Shown in pieces: positions 1 through 9,386 of a stretch of DNA of 64,000 bases (the stretch's first letter is position 1; each line of letters begins with the position of its first letter). The stretch is taken from assembly GCF_008932245.1 (NCBI RefSeq), contig NZ_CP034909.1, forward strand, positions 3,606,001-3,670,000, in the 5' to 3' direction. This stretch comes from Sinorhizobium alkalisoli. Its GTDB lineage: Bacteria > Pseudomonadota > Alphaproteobacteria > Rhizobiales > Rhizobiaceae. The translations under genes were made by a program, and so were the position numbers. The notes below the pieces were generated by a model. It ran no database searches and had not been told where the DNA came from. It was given only the letters and a program-made list of their open reading frames with translations.

Positions 1-73
1 CAGGGCCGCTTTCCAGGTCGTGCTCGGCGGCGGCCTGGTGCTCGCGGCCGGCGTCGTCATCGGCAACGCCTGA
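1..73 (+). CDS. C-terminal end of a membrane protein (partial)
   Basis: The last 23 codons of a gene that begins before the window; the open frame starts at base 2 and stops with TGA at 71-73. The peptide is glycine- and valine-rich (ending VVIGNA) and would form most of one transmembrane helix. This resembles the end of VIT/CCC1-type iron transporters such as the rhizobial ferritin-like MbfA proteins, but the fragment is too short to assign. The terminator at 160-187 follows it. Confidence 0.5.
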   Translation, partial: RAAFQVVLGGGLVLAAGVVIGNA

Positions 74-83
74 CGGATGGCTG

Positions 84-129
84 GCGCATCGGTCCGAGAA
101 TCGGACCCGATTTTCGGATGGTACGATGC
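84..129. repeat. Palindromic intergenic repeat (copy 1 of 2)
   Basis: An imperfect inverted repeat: an outer GCATC/GATGC pair encloses CCGAGAATCGG and CGATTTTCGG. A closely similar unit lies at 57211-57260 (same core, same outer arms), which makes this a dispersed palindromic element rather than a chance hairpin. It lies just after the stop codon of the partial gene. Confidence 0.55.
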
Positions 130-159
130 TTAGATTCAGTTCAAAGAGTGCAGGGTATG

Positions 160-187
160 AAAAAGGGCCGGCTAACCGGCCCTTTTT
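160..187. terminator. Bidirectional intrinsic terminator
   Basis: AAAAAGGGCCGG, a 4-nt loop, then CCGGCCCTTTTT: a perfect 12-bp stem with an A-tract on one side and a T-tract on the other, placed between two convergent genes (the gene ending at 73 and the minus-strand gene ending at 212). It can terminate both. Confidence 0.9.
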
Positions 188-211
188 CGACATCCCCCTC
201 GATAATTGTTG

Positions 212-832
212 CTACTGGCCAACCGAGCCGACGAGCACCTCCGCGCTGTTGTCGATCGTGACCCAATGGCCGCTATTGCGCGTGGCCTGACGCTTGAGAA
301 AACGATAGGGAGTCTGAGTCCAGAGCTTCACGCCATTATCGAGATTGTCGAGAATGAAGTCGCCCTGGGCGGTGCGCACCGTCAAAACGGCGTGTCCTTC
401 GCCATCCGGCTTGCGCACAACGGTCAACAGCAGGTCGCCGGCGGAAAAGCCTTTCTGCATCAGGCGCCTGCGCTTTTCGAGCGCGAAATCCTCACAGTCG
501 CCGCGTCCATTCGGATAAGACCAGACTTCCTCCCTGCCGTAGAGTTCCTGATCGGTGATCGCTGCGACCTCGCGATTGACCGAGGCGTTCACCTGCCGGA
601 TGACGGCCCAGCCGCTGGCGGTGACGCGCGGTGCCGCGCCTGTCCTCGAACGGACGCTGCATTCGCCCTTGTGACTCTGGCAGAATTCGTAATGCCCGAT
701 CGGCTGCGAGGTCGCCGAACCGGTCTGCATCCAGGGAGAAGCACCCGCCTGCGCGGGAATTGCCATGTTTGCCGAAAGGAAAATTGCGCAGAGTCCAGCT
801 ACGCTTCCCTTAACCCCATTCCAAATTGCCAT
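212..832 (-). CDS. Exported transglutaminase-like cysteine protease (BTLCP / C93 family)
   Basis: Encodes 206 aa. The start is set at ATG 832 because it opens a clear signal peptide (hydrophobic segment ending near PAQA) and has AGGGGA upstream; the frame is open further upstream but without export features. The mature part carries the family's papain-like triad: Cys in GDCEDFAL, His in GHAVLTV and Asp in the following LDN segment. Bacterial transglutaminase-like cysteine proteinases often sit in periplasmic proteolysis/adhesin control (LapG type) but many rhizobial members have no known substrate. No c-di-GMP receptor partner (LapD) is adjacent. The family call is firm; the physiological role is unknown. 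Confidence 0.82.
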   Translation of the reverse strand: MAIWNGVKGSVAGLCAIFLSANMAIPAQAGASPWMQTGSATSQPIGHYEFCQSHKGECSVRSRTGAAPRVTASGWAVIRQVNASVNREVAAITDQELYGREEVWSYPNGRGDCEDFALEKRRRLMQKGFSAGDLLLTVVRKPDGEGHAVLTVRTAQGDFILDNLDNGVKLWTQTPYRFLKRQATRNSGHWVTIDNSAEVLVGSVGQ

Positions 833-1097
833 ACAAATCCCCTGCAACGCGACCTGCTGTTCCCGCCTTGTCGCGCAATCCTGAGTTGATGACAGCTTTT
901 TTAGGATTTCCCCTGACGCTGTTCTAATCGTTAACAAAGAGTTAATATTGTCTGATCCTCAGAGTCAATCGGCTGAATGGCGGATTAGCCTTTATGGTTA
1001 AGCGCCCCAACCAAAAGCGCGCAGGACCCTGCGCCCGCGGGTTTCGCGGGGGTTTTCAACAGCAGGGGAAATTCCTATAGCGGCGTCCGGCGGCTGA

Positions 1098-1904
1098 TCA
1101 GGCCTTGGCGATGAGCGCGTCGATCGCCTGTTTCAACCTGGCAATGTCTTCCTCTCGCGACAACCGATGGTCGCCATCGCGAATGAGGGTCATCACCACG
1201 TCGTCCGACGGCATATGCTCGATCAGCCTGAGCGCATGCGTGTAGGGGACGTCCGGATCGCACATGCCCTGGAGAATATGCACGGGGCAGCCGGTCTCGA
1301 TCGGACCCGTCATCACCCGGTTGTCACGGCCGTCCTCGATGAGGGCGCGGGTGAAGATGTTGGGCTCGGGGCTATAGTCCGACGGCTCCTCGAAATAGCC
1401 TTGCTCGGCAAGGGACGCCTTTTCGGCTTCGGTGAGATTGGGCTCGATCAGTTCGGCGGTGAAATCCGGCGCAGGGGCGATCAGCACGAGGCCAGCAACC
1501 CGCTCGCCCTCGCCGCGGCGCCTGAGTTCCTCGACGAGCCGGAGTGCGATCCAGGCGCCCATGGACGAGCCGATGAGGATCACCCGTCCGCTCGCTGCAT
1601 GGTCGACGACTGCGAGGCTTTCCTCCAGCCAGCGCGAGATCGTGCCGTCCCTGAACGCGCCGCCGGAGGCGCCGTGGCCGGAATAGTCGAAGCGGATGCA
1701 ATCGGTTCCGACGGCGCGGGCATGGCGCTCGACTTCGACCGCCTTGGTCCCGGTCATGTCGGAGCGATAGCCGCCGAGCCAGACGAGGGCGGGCAGCATC
1801 GAGGCCGGTTTGGCGCGAAAGATACGCAGGGCGATCATCCGCGCCGAGGCGTCCTTGCCCACCTCGATCCGCGAAATTTCGGTTTCGGCCGGCGTCGCTG
1901 ACAT
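1098..1904 (-). CDS. Alpha/beta hydrolase, ABHD10-like
   Basis: A 268-aa alpha/beta hydrolase. Visible catalytic triad: nucleophile Ser in GSSMG, Asp in the GMCDPDVP segment, and His in DGDHRLS near the C terminus. The N-terminal WLGGYRSDMTGTKA and IRFDYSGHG stretches match the ABHD10/palmitoyl-protein thioesterase-like branch that alphaproteobacteria share with mitochondria; acyl-protein depalmitoylation or ester hydrolysis is therefore the likely chemistry, without a proven substrate. AGGGAG precedes the ATG. It is transcribed away from infC. The 160 bp downstream (938-1097) hold no gene. Confidence 0.82.
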   Translation of the reverse strand: MSATPAETEISRIEVGKDASARMIALRIFRAKPASMLPALVWLGGYRSDMTGTKAVEVERHARAVGTDCIRFDYSGHGASGGAFRDGTISRWLEESLAVVDHAASGRVILIGSSMGAWIALRLVEELRRRGEGERVAGLVLIAPAPDFTAELIEPNLTEAEKASLAEQGYFEEPSDYSPEPNIFTRALIEDGRDNRVMTGPIETGCPVHILQGMCDPDVPYTHALRLIEHMPSDDVVMTLIRDGDHRLSREEDIARLKQAIDALIAKA

Positions 1905-2137
1905 TGCATGTCTCCCTTTGGACCGCGATTCGCCGGGTCGGTCGAGCCCGGCGACGAACCGGAGCGGGACGAAGGCGAAAAATCGCGCTCCCTTCGCTCC
2001 ATCTCGCCCGAACGCATCCGTTTCGAGCGGATTTTCTTCTAAAACAGATTCGCCAGCGCTTCGACAGGTGGTGATTTTCCCTGCGCACCATGCTATTGAC
2101 TCTGGAGCCGCAATTCACACATTGCCGTACAGTGACT

Positions 2138-2160
2138 ATTTCAAGCGCATCGTTTGAAAT
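2138..2160 (+). promoter_or_regulatory. Hairpin in the infC leader
   Basis: ATTTCAA and TTTGAAAT flank an 8-nt loop about 55 nt before the infC start. The 311-bp gap 1905-2215 holds no other gene; a TTGACT at 2096 could be a -35 box but no good -10 follows it, so the promoter is not resolved. The hairpin could be part of the infC 5' UTR. Confidence 0.3.
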
Positions 2161-2215
2161 CGCGCTGACCGTTTTTGCACAATTAGTACGCAAACAGCTC
2201 GAGGAGAGTACGACC

Positions 2216-2752
2216 ATTCGCAGACCGTTCAAAGCGGACGCCCCGGTAAAAGAAGGGCCTCGCGCAAACAAGGAAATCCGGGTTCCCCGGGTCCAGCTCA
2301 TCGATGCCGAAGGCCAGAACCTGGGCGACGTGCCGATCGACCAGGCGCTCCGCATGGCGGACGAGGCCGGTCTTGATCTGGTGGAGATCGCACCGAACTC
2401 AGACCCGCCGGTGTGCAAGATTCTCGATCTTGGCAAGCTGAAATACGCCAACCAGAAGAAGGCGGCCGAGGCGCGCAAGAAGCAGAAGATCGTCGAGATC
2501 AAGGAAATCAAGATGCGCCCGAACATCGACACCCATGACTATGAGGTGAAGATGAAGGCCATGAACCGTTTCTTCGAGGAAGGCGACAAGGTGAAGGTGA
2601 CGCTGAAGTTCCGCGGGCGCGAAATGGCCCACCAGGAACTCGGTATGAAGCTTCTGATGCAAGTCAAGGACGATACCCAGGCGATCGCCAAGGTCGAGGC
2701 CGAGCCGAAGCTCGAAGGCCGGCAGATGATGATGGTGCTGGCGCCGAAGTGA
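2216..2752 (+). CDS. infC: Translation initiation factor IF-3, AUU start
   Basis: A 178-aa IF-3: N-terminal domain with the [11 protein letters not shown] motif, lysine-rich linker ([16 protein letters not shown]) and C-terminal 30S-binding domain with the [17 protein letters not shown] signature. IF-3 blocks premature 50S joining and discriminates against non-canonical start codons. The mature N terminus of the family (RRPFK...) begins exactly at ATT 2216, in frame, nine bases after GAGGAG; the nearest upstream ATG (2090) would add 42 residues not seen in the family and lacks a comparable ribosome site. An AUU start is the classic autoregulatory device of infC. It is followed by a terminator, so rpmI-rplT are transcribed separately. 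Confidence 0.95.
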   Translation: MRRPFKADAPVKEGPRANKEIRVPRVQLIDAEGQNLGDVPIDQALRMADEAGLDLVEIAPNSDPPVCKILDLGKLKYANQKKAAEARKKQKIVEIKEIKMRPNIDTHDYEVKMKAMNRFFEEGDKVKVTLKFRGREMAHQELGMKLLMQVKDDTQAIAKVEAEPKLEGRQMMMVLAPK

Positions 2753-2790
2753 TCGCCGCCGCTGCACGTCGCGCGTCTCATCCGACTGCG

Positions 2791-2826
2791 ATCCTTGAAC
2801 CGAGGTCGATTCAAGGAGACTTGCAG
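2791..2826 (+). repeat. Fragment of the RIME1-like repeat
   Basis: TCCTTGAA and TTCAAGGA flank CCGAGGTCGA, followed by GAGACTTGCAG. This is the first palindrome of the repeat seen complete at 12264, 18521 and 38184, without the second half. It directly precedes the infC terminator. Confidence 0.5.
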
Positions 2827-2841
2827 GAGAAGTGATATGAT

Positions 2842-2868
2842 GAAAATGCCGCCTCCGGGCGGCTTTTT
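2842..2868 (+). terminator. Intrinsic terminator after infC
   Basis: GCCGCC-TCCG-GGCGGC stem-loop followed by TTTTT, with an A-rich left flank. It separates infC from the rpmI promoter. Confidence 0.85.
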
Positions 2869-2884
2869 CATGGGCTTCGCCACA

Positions 2885-2923
2885 GCATGTCCTTGTCCTT
2901 GAAATCGCGGTCGATTTGCGAGG
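2885..2923 (+). repeat. Second fragment of the RIME1-like repeat
   Basis: Begins GCATGTCCTTGTCCTTGAAATCG, matching the first half of the copies at 12264 and 38184, and is broken off after GATTTGCG. It lies between the infC terminator and the rpmI promoter. Confidence 0.5.
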
Positions 2924-2954
2924 CGTGCGGTCGCCGGCTTCTTCTGCAGCCGGG

Positions 2955-2983
2955 TTGCGTTTTTCCGGAGGGGCGGTTATAAG
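2955..2983 (+). promoter_or_regulatory. Sigma-70-type promoter for rpmI-rplT
   Basis: TTGCGT (2955-2960), a 17-bp spacer and TATAAG (2978-2983), followed by a GC-rich start region. Transcription near 2990 would give a leader of roughly 95 nt before rpmI, long enough for ribosomal-protein autoregulation. Seen by eye only. Confidence 0.6.
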
Positions 2984-3085
2984 CCCCCGTCCGAACGGTC
3001 CGGCAGGGCATGCCGTGGCCGTTCTTAACGCTGGAGATGGGCCACGTCTGCCCGTTTCGACAACGAAGAACAATGGAGTAGCAAA

Positions 3086-3289
3086 ATGCCCAAGATGAAG
3101 ACGAAATCGTCTGCCAAGAAGCGGTTCAAGATCACCGCCTCGGGCAAGGTGAAGGCGCAGGCTGCCGGCAAGCGCCACGGCATGATCAAACGTACCAACA
3201 AGTTCATTCGCGACGCGCGCGGAACCATGGTTCTCGCCGAAGCAGATGGCAAGAAGGTCATCAAGAACTACCTGCCGAACGGTCTCTAA
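3086..3289 (+). CDS. rpmI: 50S ribosomal protein L35
   Basis: A 67-aa basic protein beginning [15 protein letters not shown], with the L35 hallmark [12 protein letters not shown]35 is a late-assembly component of the large subunit, near the L15/23S contact. Length is normal for the family. GGAG stands upstream of the ATG. It is followed after 36 bp by rplT, the universal gene pair, and in this lineage the pair is separated from infC by a terminator and its own promoter. Confidence 0.97.
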   Translation: MPKMKTKSSAKKRFKITASGKVKAQAAGKRHGMIKRTNKFIRDARGTMVLAEADGKKVIKNYLPNGL

Positions 3290-3325
3290 GACGTCAGGCA
3301 TATTGGATACTAAGGAGATCATGAC

Positions 3326-3730
3326 ATGGCACGTGTAAAACGCGGCGTAACCGCCCACGCCAAGCACAAGAAGACGCTGAAGGCTGCCAAAGGATTCTAC
3401 GGTCGCCGTAAGAACACCATCCGCGCCGCCAAGGCAGCGGTGGACCGTTCCAAGCAGTACGCCTACCGCGACCGCAAGGTCAACAAGCGCAATTTCCGCG
3501 CACTCTGGATCCAGCGCATCAACGCTGCCGTACGCGAACACGGGCTGACATATGGCCGCTTCATCGACGGCCTGAACAAGGCCGGCATCGAGATCGACCG
3601 CAAGGTTCTCTCCGACATGGCGATCCATGAGTCGGCTGCATTCACGGCGCTCGTCGAAGCTGCCAAGAAGGCGCTTGCCTATCTCAAGGAAGCCGGTACG
3701 GCAAACGAGTTTGAAAGCGCTGTCCGTTAA
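3326..3730 (+). CDS. rplT: 50S ribosomal protein L20
   Basis: A 134-aa basic protein beginning [19 protein letters not shown], with the conserved [16 protein letters not shown] segment that contacts 23S rRNA. L20 nucleates 50S assembly and in many bacteria represses its own operon by binding the leader mRNA. AAGGAG precedes the ATG by about nine bases. A strong terminator follows at 3769, so the rpmI-rplT transcript ends before pheS. Confidence 0.97.
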   Translation: MARVKRGVTAHAKHKKTLKAAKGFYGRRKNTIRAAKAAVDRSKQYAYRDRKVNKRNFRALWIQRINAAVREHGLTYGRFIDGLNKAGIEIDRKVLSDMAIHESAAFTALVEAAKKALAYLKEAGTANEFESAVR

Positions 3731-3768
3731 GCCAGCGTTTTCCCAAGACCGTTTCTGAAATTGTTGGG

Positions 3769-3801
3769 AAACCCGCGCTGGCAGGGCTGGCGCGGGTTTT
3801 T
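3769..3801 (+). terminator. Intrinsic terminator after rplT
   Basis: AAACCCGCGC and GCGCGGGTTT form a 10-bp perfect stem around an 11-nt loop, followed by TTC. Read-through into pheS remains possible. Confidence 0.85.
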
Positions 3802-3892
3802 CTTATTCGGCGCATCGTCCGCGATCGATGCGATCACATTGCCGAAGAATTGAACCGATACACCGACCATTCCCGCATTGAGGCAGGACAGA

Positions 3893-4975
3893 ATGAGCGA
3901 ACTGGAAACATTGGAACGGACATTGCTGGCGGAGATCGATGCCGCCGGCGACGAAGGGGCGATCGAGGCGGTGCGCGTCGGCGCGCTCGGCAAGAAAGGC
4001 TCGATTTCCGAACTCCTGAAGACGCTCGGCACGATGAGCCCGGAAGAACGCCAGACGCGCGGCGCCCGGATCAATGCGCTGAAGACCACGGTGACTGAGG
4101 CGATCTCCGCCCGCAAATCGGCGTTGAAGGATGCCGCGATCGCCGAGCGGCTGGCGCGCGAGACGGTCGATATCACCCTGCCGGTGCGCTCCTCGCCGGC
4201 CGAGCGCGGCCGCATCCATCCGATTAGCCATATCGTCGACGAGATCACTGCGATCTTCGGCGACATGGGCTTCTCGATCGCCGAAGGGCCGGACATCGAG
4301 ACGGATTACTACAATTTCACCGCCTTGAACTTCCCGGAGGGACATCCCGCCCGCGAGATGCACGATACCTTCTTCTTCGATCCGGACGAGAAGGGCGAGC
4401 GCAAGGTGCTGCGCACGCACACCTCGCCGGTACAGATACGCACGATGGAGGCTGCGGCGCCGCCGATCCGCATCATCATCCCGGGCAAGACCTACCGGCA
4501 GGATTCCGATGCCACGCATTCGCCGATGTTTCATCAGGTCGAGGGGCTCGTGATCGACAAGACCGCCAACGTTGCCAATATGCGCTGGGTGCTGGAAGAA
4601 TTCTGCAAGGCCTTCTTCGAGGTGGACCAGGTGACGATGCGCTTCCGCCCGTCCTTCTTCCCCTTCACCGAGCCGTCCTTCGAGGTCGACATCCAATGCG
4701 ACCGTTCCGGCCCGATCGTCAAGTTCGGCGAAGGCAAGGACTGGATGGAGATTCTCGGCTGCGGCATGGTGCATCCGAACGTGCTGAAGGCCGGCGGGCT
4801 CGATCCGGACGAGTATCAGGGCTTTGCCTGGGGCATGGGCCTCGACCGCATCGCCATGCTGAAATACGGCATGCCGGACCTGCGCGATTTCTTCAACGCC
4901 GATGTCCGCTGGATGTCCCACTACGGCTTTCGCCCGCTCGACGTGCCGACGCTCTTCGGCGGCTTGTCGTCGTGA
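3893..4975 (+). CDS. pheS: Phenylalanyl-tRNA synthetase alpha subunit
   Basis: A 360-aa catalytic subunit of the (alpha-beta)2 enzyme that charges tRNA-Phe. It shows an N-terminal coiled coil (about residues 1-90), class II motif 1 ([19 protein letters not shown]), motif 2 ([12 protein letters not shown], then the [16 protein letters not shown] stretch) and motif 3 ([14 protein letters not shown]). The ATG at 3893 matches the family N terminus (MSELETLE); a TTG 15 bases upstream is in frame but unnecessary. AGGCAGGA precedes it. pheT follows after 36 bp. Confidence 0.97.
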   Translation: MSELETLERTLLAEIDAAGDEGAIEAVRVGALGKKGSISELLKTLGTMSPEERQTRGARINALKTTVTEAISARKSALKDAAIAERLARETVDITLPVRSSPAERGRIHPISHIVDEITAIFGDMGFSIAEGPDIETDYYNFTALNFPEGHPAREMHDTFFFDPDEKGERKVLRTHTSPVQIRTMEAAAPPIRIIIPGKTYRQDSDATHSPMFHQVEGLVIDKTANVANMRWVLEEFCKAFFEVDQVTMRFRPSFFPFTEPSFEVDIQCDRSGPIVKFGEGKDWMEILGCGMVHPNVLKAGGLDPDEYQGFAWGMGLDRIAMLKYGMPDLRDFFNADVRWMSHYGFRPLDVPTLFGGLSS

Positions 4976-5011
4976 TCGCCCGCGCAAATTCAAAAAGACA
5001 CAGGTGAAATC

Positions 5012-7438
5012 ATGAAATTCACGCTTTCCTGGCTGAAGGACCATCTGGAAACCGACGCCTCGCTCGAGGAAATCTGCGCGCGCCTGACGATGATCGGTCT
5101 CGAAGTGGAGGATGTCGACGACAAGGCCGCCTTCAAGCCTTTCGTCATCGCCAGGGTCATCTCGGCCGAGCAGCACCCGAACGCCGACAAGTTGAAGGTG
5201 CTGAAGGTCGACACCGGCTCGGGCGAGCCGGTGCAGGTCGTCTGCGGCGCTCCCAACGCGCGCAAGGGCCTCGTCGGCGCCTTTGCCGCCCCCGGCACCT
5301 ATGTGCCCGGCATCGACGTGACGCTCTCGGTCGGCAATATCCGCGGCGTCGAAAGCCGCGGGATGATGTGCTCGGAAAAGGAACTCGAGATATCCGAGGA
5401 TCATACCGGCATCATCGACTTGCCCGAAGACGCGCCGGTCGGCACAAGCTACGCGACCTATGCGGGCCTCGACGATCCGGTGATCGAGATCAACCTGACG
5501 CCGAACCGGCCGGATTGCACCAGCGTTCACGGCATCGCCCGTGATCTTGCAGCATCCGGCCTCGGCACCTTGAAGACCAGGCCGGCACCGTCCTTTCCGC
5601 TCGAAGGCGAAACGCCGCTCAAGGTCCGGCTCGACCTGGGCGAGGACAGGCATCTCTGCCCCGGCTTCGCGCTTCGCCTCGTGCGCGGCGTCAAGAACGG
5701 CCCGAGCCCGGCCTGGATGCGTCGGCGGCTGAGCGCGATCGGGCTCCGGCCGATCAACGCGCTGGTCGACATCACCAATTACCTGACCTTCGACCAGGGT
5801 CGCCCGCTGCACGTCTTCGATGCGGCGAAGGTCGCCGGTCACCTGACGGTTCGCCGGGCGAAGGAGGGCGAGAAGATCCTGGCACTCGACGGCCGCGAAT
5901 ACGCGCTCACGCCGGCCAATGTGGTGATCGCCGACGAGAAGGGCGTCGAATCGATCGGCGGCATCATGGGCGGCGAACATTCCGGCTGCGACGAGGCGAC
6001 CACCGACGTATTGATCGAATCGGCGCTCTGGGACCCGATGAACATCGCCAAGACCGGCCGCACACTCGGCATCATCACCGATGCACGCTATCGCTTCGAG
6101 CGCGGCGTCGATCCGGAATACATGGTGCCGGGCCTTGAAAGGGCGACCGAGCTCGTGCTGGAGCTCTGCGGCGGCGCGGCGACGAGCCTGGATGTCGTCG
6201 GCTTTGAGGGCCACGCGCCGATGGTCATCGATTTCCCGGTCTCGGAAGTCAAGCGCCTGACCGGTCTCGGAGTGTCCTCCGAGGAGAGCATTTCGATTCT
6301 CAAGAAGCTCGGCTTCGGCGTCGAGGGCTCCGGTGAGCGTCTGAGCGTCACCGTCCCCTCCTGGCGGCCGGATATCGACGGCAAGGCGGACCTGGTCGAG
6401 GAGGTGATGCGCATCCACGGCGTCGACTACATCGTCGCGGCACCGCTTCCGAGCCACAATGCCGTAAACGGCAGGATCCTGACGCCGCTGCAGATCCGCA
6501 CCCGCCAGGCCAGGCGCGCGCTGGCAAGCCGCGGCATGCTGGAAGCCGTAACCTGGTCCTTCATCTCGGAAGAGCAGGCGAAGCTCTTCGGCGGCGGCCA
6601 GCCGGCGCTCAGGCTTGCCAATCCCATCGCCGCCGACATGTCCGACATGCGGCCGTCGCTGCTGCCGGGACTGTTGACTGCCGCGCAACGCAACGCCGAC
6701 AAAGGCTATGGTGACGTCGCGATCTTCGAGGTTTCCGGCACCTACGAGGGCGATACGCCCGAGGCGCAGCGCCGCGTCGCGGGCGGCATCCGCCGCGGTA
6801 CCGCCTCACTCAACGGCGCCGGACGGCTTTGGTCGAATGCGGCGAGGGGCGGCGGCAAGCCGGTCGACGTCTTCGATGCGAAGGCCGATGCCATTGCCGT
6901 GCTCGAGGCCTGCGGTGTGCCGATGGCCAATGTCCAGTTCGACGCCGGCGGCCCGTCCTGGTACCATCCGGGCCGTTCCGGCACGATCAAGCTCGGCCCG
7001 AAGATCGTGCTCGGCGCCTTCGGCGAGTTCCACCCGAAGACGCTTGACGCCCTTGACGTCTCCGGCCCGCTCTGCGGCTTCGAGATCTATGTCGATGCCA
7101 TGCCGGAGGCGAAAAGGAAGGCGACGCGTACGAAGCCGGCACTGGAGCTTTCGCCGTTCCAGGCGGTCAAGCGGGACTTCGCCTTCGTCGTCGACAAGGC
7201 GGTGGAGGCGGCGGCGATCATCCGCGCCGCATCCGCGGCGGACCGCAAGCTGGTGACAGGTGTCAACGTCTTCGATGTCTTCGAAGGGGCATCGGTCGGT
7301 GAAGGCAAGAAGTCGGTGGCGATTGAAGTGACGATCCAGCCGGTCGAGCGGACGCTGACGGATGAGGATTTCGAGTCGCTGACGTCCCGGATCGTCGCCA
7401 ATGTCGCCAAATCCACCGGCGGCGTGCTCCGCGCGTAA
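5012..7438 (+). CDS. pheT: Phenylalanyl-tRNA synthetase beta subunit
   Basis: An 808-aa protein of normal length. Order of domains: N-terminal [14 protein letters not shown], the EMAP/tRNA-binding OB fold (about 40-150), the B3/B4 editing module that removes mischarged tyrosine, the B5 DNA-binding-like domain, a catalytic-like core, and a C-terminal FDX-ACB anticodon-binding domain ending KSTGGVLRA. Forms the heterotetramer with PheS. AGGTGAAATC precedes the ATG. Long antisense open frames across it are shadows of its GC-rich third positions. Confidence 0.97.
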   Translation: MKFTLSWLKDHLETDASLEEICARLTMIGLEVEDVDDKAAFKPFVIARVISAEQHPNADKLKVLKVDTGSGEPVQVVCGAPNARKGLVGAFAAPGTYVPGIDVTLSVGNIRGVESRGMMCSEKELEISEDHTGIIDLPEDAPVGTSYATYAGLDDPVIEINLTPNRPDCTSVHGIARDLAASGLGTLKTRPAPSFPLEGETPLKVRLDLGEDRHLCPGFALRLVRGVKNGPSPAWMRRRLSAIGLRPINALVDITNYLTFDQGRPLHVFDAAKVAGHLTVRRAKEGEKILALDGREYALTPANVVIADEKGVESIGGIMGGEHSGCDEATTDVLIESALWDPMNIAKTGRTLGIITDARYRFERGVDPEYMVPGLERATELVLELCGGAATSLDVVGFEGHAPMVIDFPVSEVKRLTGLGVSSEESISILKKLGFGVEGSGERLSVTVPSWRPDIDGKADLVEEVMRIHGVDYIVAAPLPSHNAVNGRILTPLQIRTRQARRALASRGMLEAVTWSFISEEQAKLFGGGQPALRLANPIAADMSDMRPSLLPGLLTAAQRNADKGYGDVAIFEVSGTYEGDTPEAQRRVAGGIRRGTASLNGAGRLWSNAARGGGKPVDVFDAKADAIAVLEACGVPMANVQFDAGGPSWYHPGRSGTIKLGPKIVLGAFGEFHPKTLDALDVSGPLCGFEIYVDAMPEAKRKATRTKPALELSPFQAVKRDFAFVVDKAVEAAAIIRAASAADRKLVTGVNVFDVFEGASVGEGKKSVAIEVTIQPVERTLTDEDFESLTSRIVANVAKSTGGVLRA

Positions 7439-7514
7439 GACAACAAAAGGAGGGGCGGATCCTGTATTCGCCTTCTCCACCTGCCGCGATCTTTCCTGGA
7501 ATATGGCGGCTAGC

Positions 7515-7985
7515 TCATGGCAGCACGTGGGCGCCTGTCTTCGGGCTGTCGAGCAGAATGGTCGAGCGAAAGGTCTTGATCTCCGCCACATCCTCGAACT
7601 TGCTCCAGAGCAGGCGCTTGTAATCGGCGACGTCGCGAACGGCGATCTTCAGCAGGAAATCGAAATCGCCTGCGACCGTATGGCACTCGACCACCTCCGG
7701 CATGCGGGAGACAAGTTCGATGAAGCGTTGACCGACCTTGCTGGCGGTGCGCTCCAGGGTCACTTCGACAAAGGCCTGAAATCCGATCCCGAGCGCCTTC
7801 TGGTCGACCACGACCGTCTGGCGGATCACCCCGGACGCATAGAGACGCGCCAGCCGCCGCGAGAGGGGTGCGGGCGAAAGCCCCACCTTTTCCGCCAGCT
7901 CGTTATTGCTTCGCGATGCATCCTCGACCAATAGGGCGATGATCCGCCGGTCGGTGGCATCCAGTTCCGTTCGTCCGCGCTCCAT
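7515..7985 (-). CDS. Lrp/AsnC-family regulator facing the aminotransferase gene
   Basis: A 156-aa protein: N-terminal winged helix-turn-helix (LDATDRRIIALLVEDA, NNELAEKVGLSPAPLSRRLARL) and C-terminal RAM/ligand-sensing domain (VTLERTASKVGQRF, the VVECHTVAGDFDFLLKI core). The ATG at 7985 is preceded by GGAG; a further start 60 bases upstream is less likely. It is divergent from the aromatic aminotransferase gene with 217 bp between them, and an inverted repeat at 8074-8095 could be its operator. The usual model is amino-acid-responsive control of the neighbour; the effector cannot be read from sequence. Confidence 0.88.
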   Translation of the reverse strand: MERGRTELDATDRRIIALLVEDASRSNNELAEKVGLSPAPLSRRLARLYASGVIRQTVVVDQKALGIGFQAFVEVTLERTASKVGQRFIELVSRMPEVVECHTVAGDFDFLLKIAVRDVADYKRLLWSKFEDVAEIKTFRSTILLDSPKTGAHVLP

Positions 7986-8073
7986 CGAAAAGCACTCCGG
8001 TCCGTTTGAGCAAATTGCATCAAGTGGAAGTGTCATAATCCGCAAAAACCTTTAAATCCATGCGACATCAGAG

Positions 8074-8095
8074 GCAATTTCATTGTCGAATTTGC
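8074..8095. promoter_or_regulatory. Candidate Lrp-type operator
   Basis: GCAATTTC-ATTGTC-GAATTTGC: imperfect 8-bp arms around 6 bp, between the divergent lrp-like gene and the aminotransferase gene. AT-rich dyads of this spacing are typical of Lrp/AsnC binding sites. Confidence 0.45.
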
Positions 8096-8202
8096 GCCCG
8101 GTCGGATCTAGAGAAGGCGGGCAGGCGGCTGGCACCGCTTGCCTTTGCGTCGCCCCGAGAGGACTATTCCATCAAGTCCTTGAGTTTGGAGGGAATACCA
8201 AC

Positions 8203-9372
8203 ATGTTCGATACACTCGCTCGCCAACCGGACGATCCGTTGCTGGCCCTGATCGGCCTCTTTCGAATGGACGAGCGCCCCGGCAAAGCGGACCTCGGCGT
8301 CGGAGTCTATCGGGACGAAACCGGGCGCACGCCGATCTTCCGCGCCGTCAAGGCGGCGGAGAAGCGGCTCTTGGAGACCCAGGATACGAAGGCCTATGTC
8401 GGCCCGGAAGGCGACCTCGTCTTTCTCGATCATCTCTGGACGCTCGTCGGCGGCGATGTCGTCGAGCGGAGCCATGTGGCGGGCGTGCAGACCCCCGGCG
8501 GCTCGGGAGCGCTTCGGCTGGCGGCGGATCTCATCAAGCGCATGGGGGGCGCAAGGATCTGGCTCGGCCTGCCGAGCTGGCCGAACCACGCGCCGATCTT
8601 CAAGGCGGCCGGGCTCGAAATCGCAACCTATGAATTTTTCGACATTCCTTCGCAATCGGTCCTTTTCGACAATGTCGTCCAGACGTTCGAGGGCGCGAGG
8701 GCCGGCGACGCGGTGCTCTTGCACGCGAGCTGCCACAACCCGACCGGCGGCGTGCTGAGCCAGCCGCAATGGCTGGAGATTGCCGCCCTGGCCGCCGAGC
8801 GCGGCCTGTTGCCGCTCGTCGATCTCGCCTATCAAGGGTTCGGCCGCGGCCTCGATCCGGACGTCGCCGGTCTCAGGCACCTCTTGACCGTCGTTCCCGA
8901 AGCGCTCGTCGCCGTCTCCTGCTCGAAATCCTTCGGGCTTTACCGCGAGCGCACCGGCGCGATCTTCGCGCCGACCACCTCGCCGGTGGCCGCCGACGTC
9001 GTACGCTCCAATCTTGCCGGCCTTGCCCGCACCAGCTATTCGATGCCGCCGGACCACGGCGCCGCCGTCGTGCGCACGATCCTCTCCGACCCGGCGCTCG
9101 CCCGCGACTGGGCAGAGGAATTGGAAGGCATGCGCCAGCGCATGACCGGCATTCGCCGGGCGCTCGCCGAGGGGCTCAGGACCCGCTGGCAAAGCCTGGG
9201 CGCGATTGCCGACCAGGAGGGCATGTTCTCCATGCTGCCCTTGACCCAAGCGGAGGTGCTGCGTCTCCGGACGGAACACGGCATCTACATGCCTGGCTCG
9301 GGCCGCATCAACATTGCCGGGTTGAAGACGACGGAAGTTGCCGATGTCGTCGGCAAGTTCATGAGCCTCTGA
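8203..9372 (+). CDS. Class I aromatic/aspartate aminotransferase
   Basis: A 389-aa PLP enzyme of the aspartate/aromatic aminotransferase Ia group. Family landmarks: KADLGVGVYRDETG near the N terminus, TPGGSGALR, SWPNH, ASCHNPTGG, and the PLP-binding lysine in SCSKSFGLYRERTG (about residue 242). It moves amino groups between aromatic amino acids or aspartate and 2-oxoglutarate; it resembles rhizobial TatA-type aromatic transaminases, but specificity cannot be fixed by eye. ATG 8203 is chosen because GGAGGG stands upstream and MFDTLARQPDDP is the family N terminus; the frame is open upstream. The divergent Lrp-type gene is the probable regulator. YitT follows 14 bp later. Confidence 0.92.
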   Translation: MFDTLARQPDDPLLALIGLFRMDERPGKADLGVGVYRDETGRTPIFRAVKAAEKRLLETQDTKAYVGPEGDLVFLDHLWTLVGGDVVERSHVAGVQTPGGSGALRLAADLIKRMGGARIWLGLPSWPNHAPIFKAAGLEIATYEFFDIPSQSVLFDNVVQTFEGARAGDAVLLHASCHNPTGGVLSQPQWLEIAALAAERGLLPLVDLAYQGFGRGLDPDVAGLRHLLTVVPEALVAVSCSKSFGLYRERTGAIFAPTTSPVAADVVRSNLAGLARTSYSMPPDHGAAVVRTILSDPALARDWAEELEGMRQRMTGIRRALAEGLRTRWQSLGAIADQEGMFSMLPLTQAEVLRLRTEHGIYMPGSGRINIAGLKTTEVADVVGKFMSL

Positions 9373-9386
9373 GCGGTGGCGCCGGC

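Noticed and set aside
1902..1932. GCATGTCTCCCTTTGGACCGCGATTC near the hydrolase start, resembling the first half of the RIME1-like repeat
   Set aside because: The pairing arm and the linker are missing, and the match covers the SD and start of a conserved gene, so chance or distant descent cannot be told apart.
3803..6688. Very long minus-strand open frame across pheS-pheT
   Set aside because: It is antisense to two certain essential genes, has no recognisable domain and no ribosome site; high GC at codon third positions keeps such frames open.
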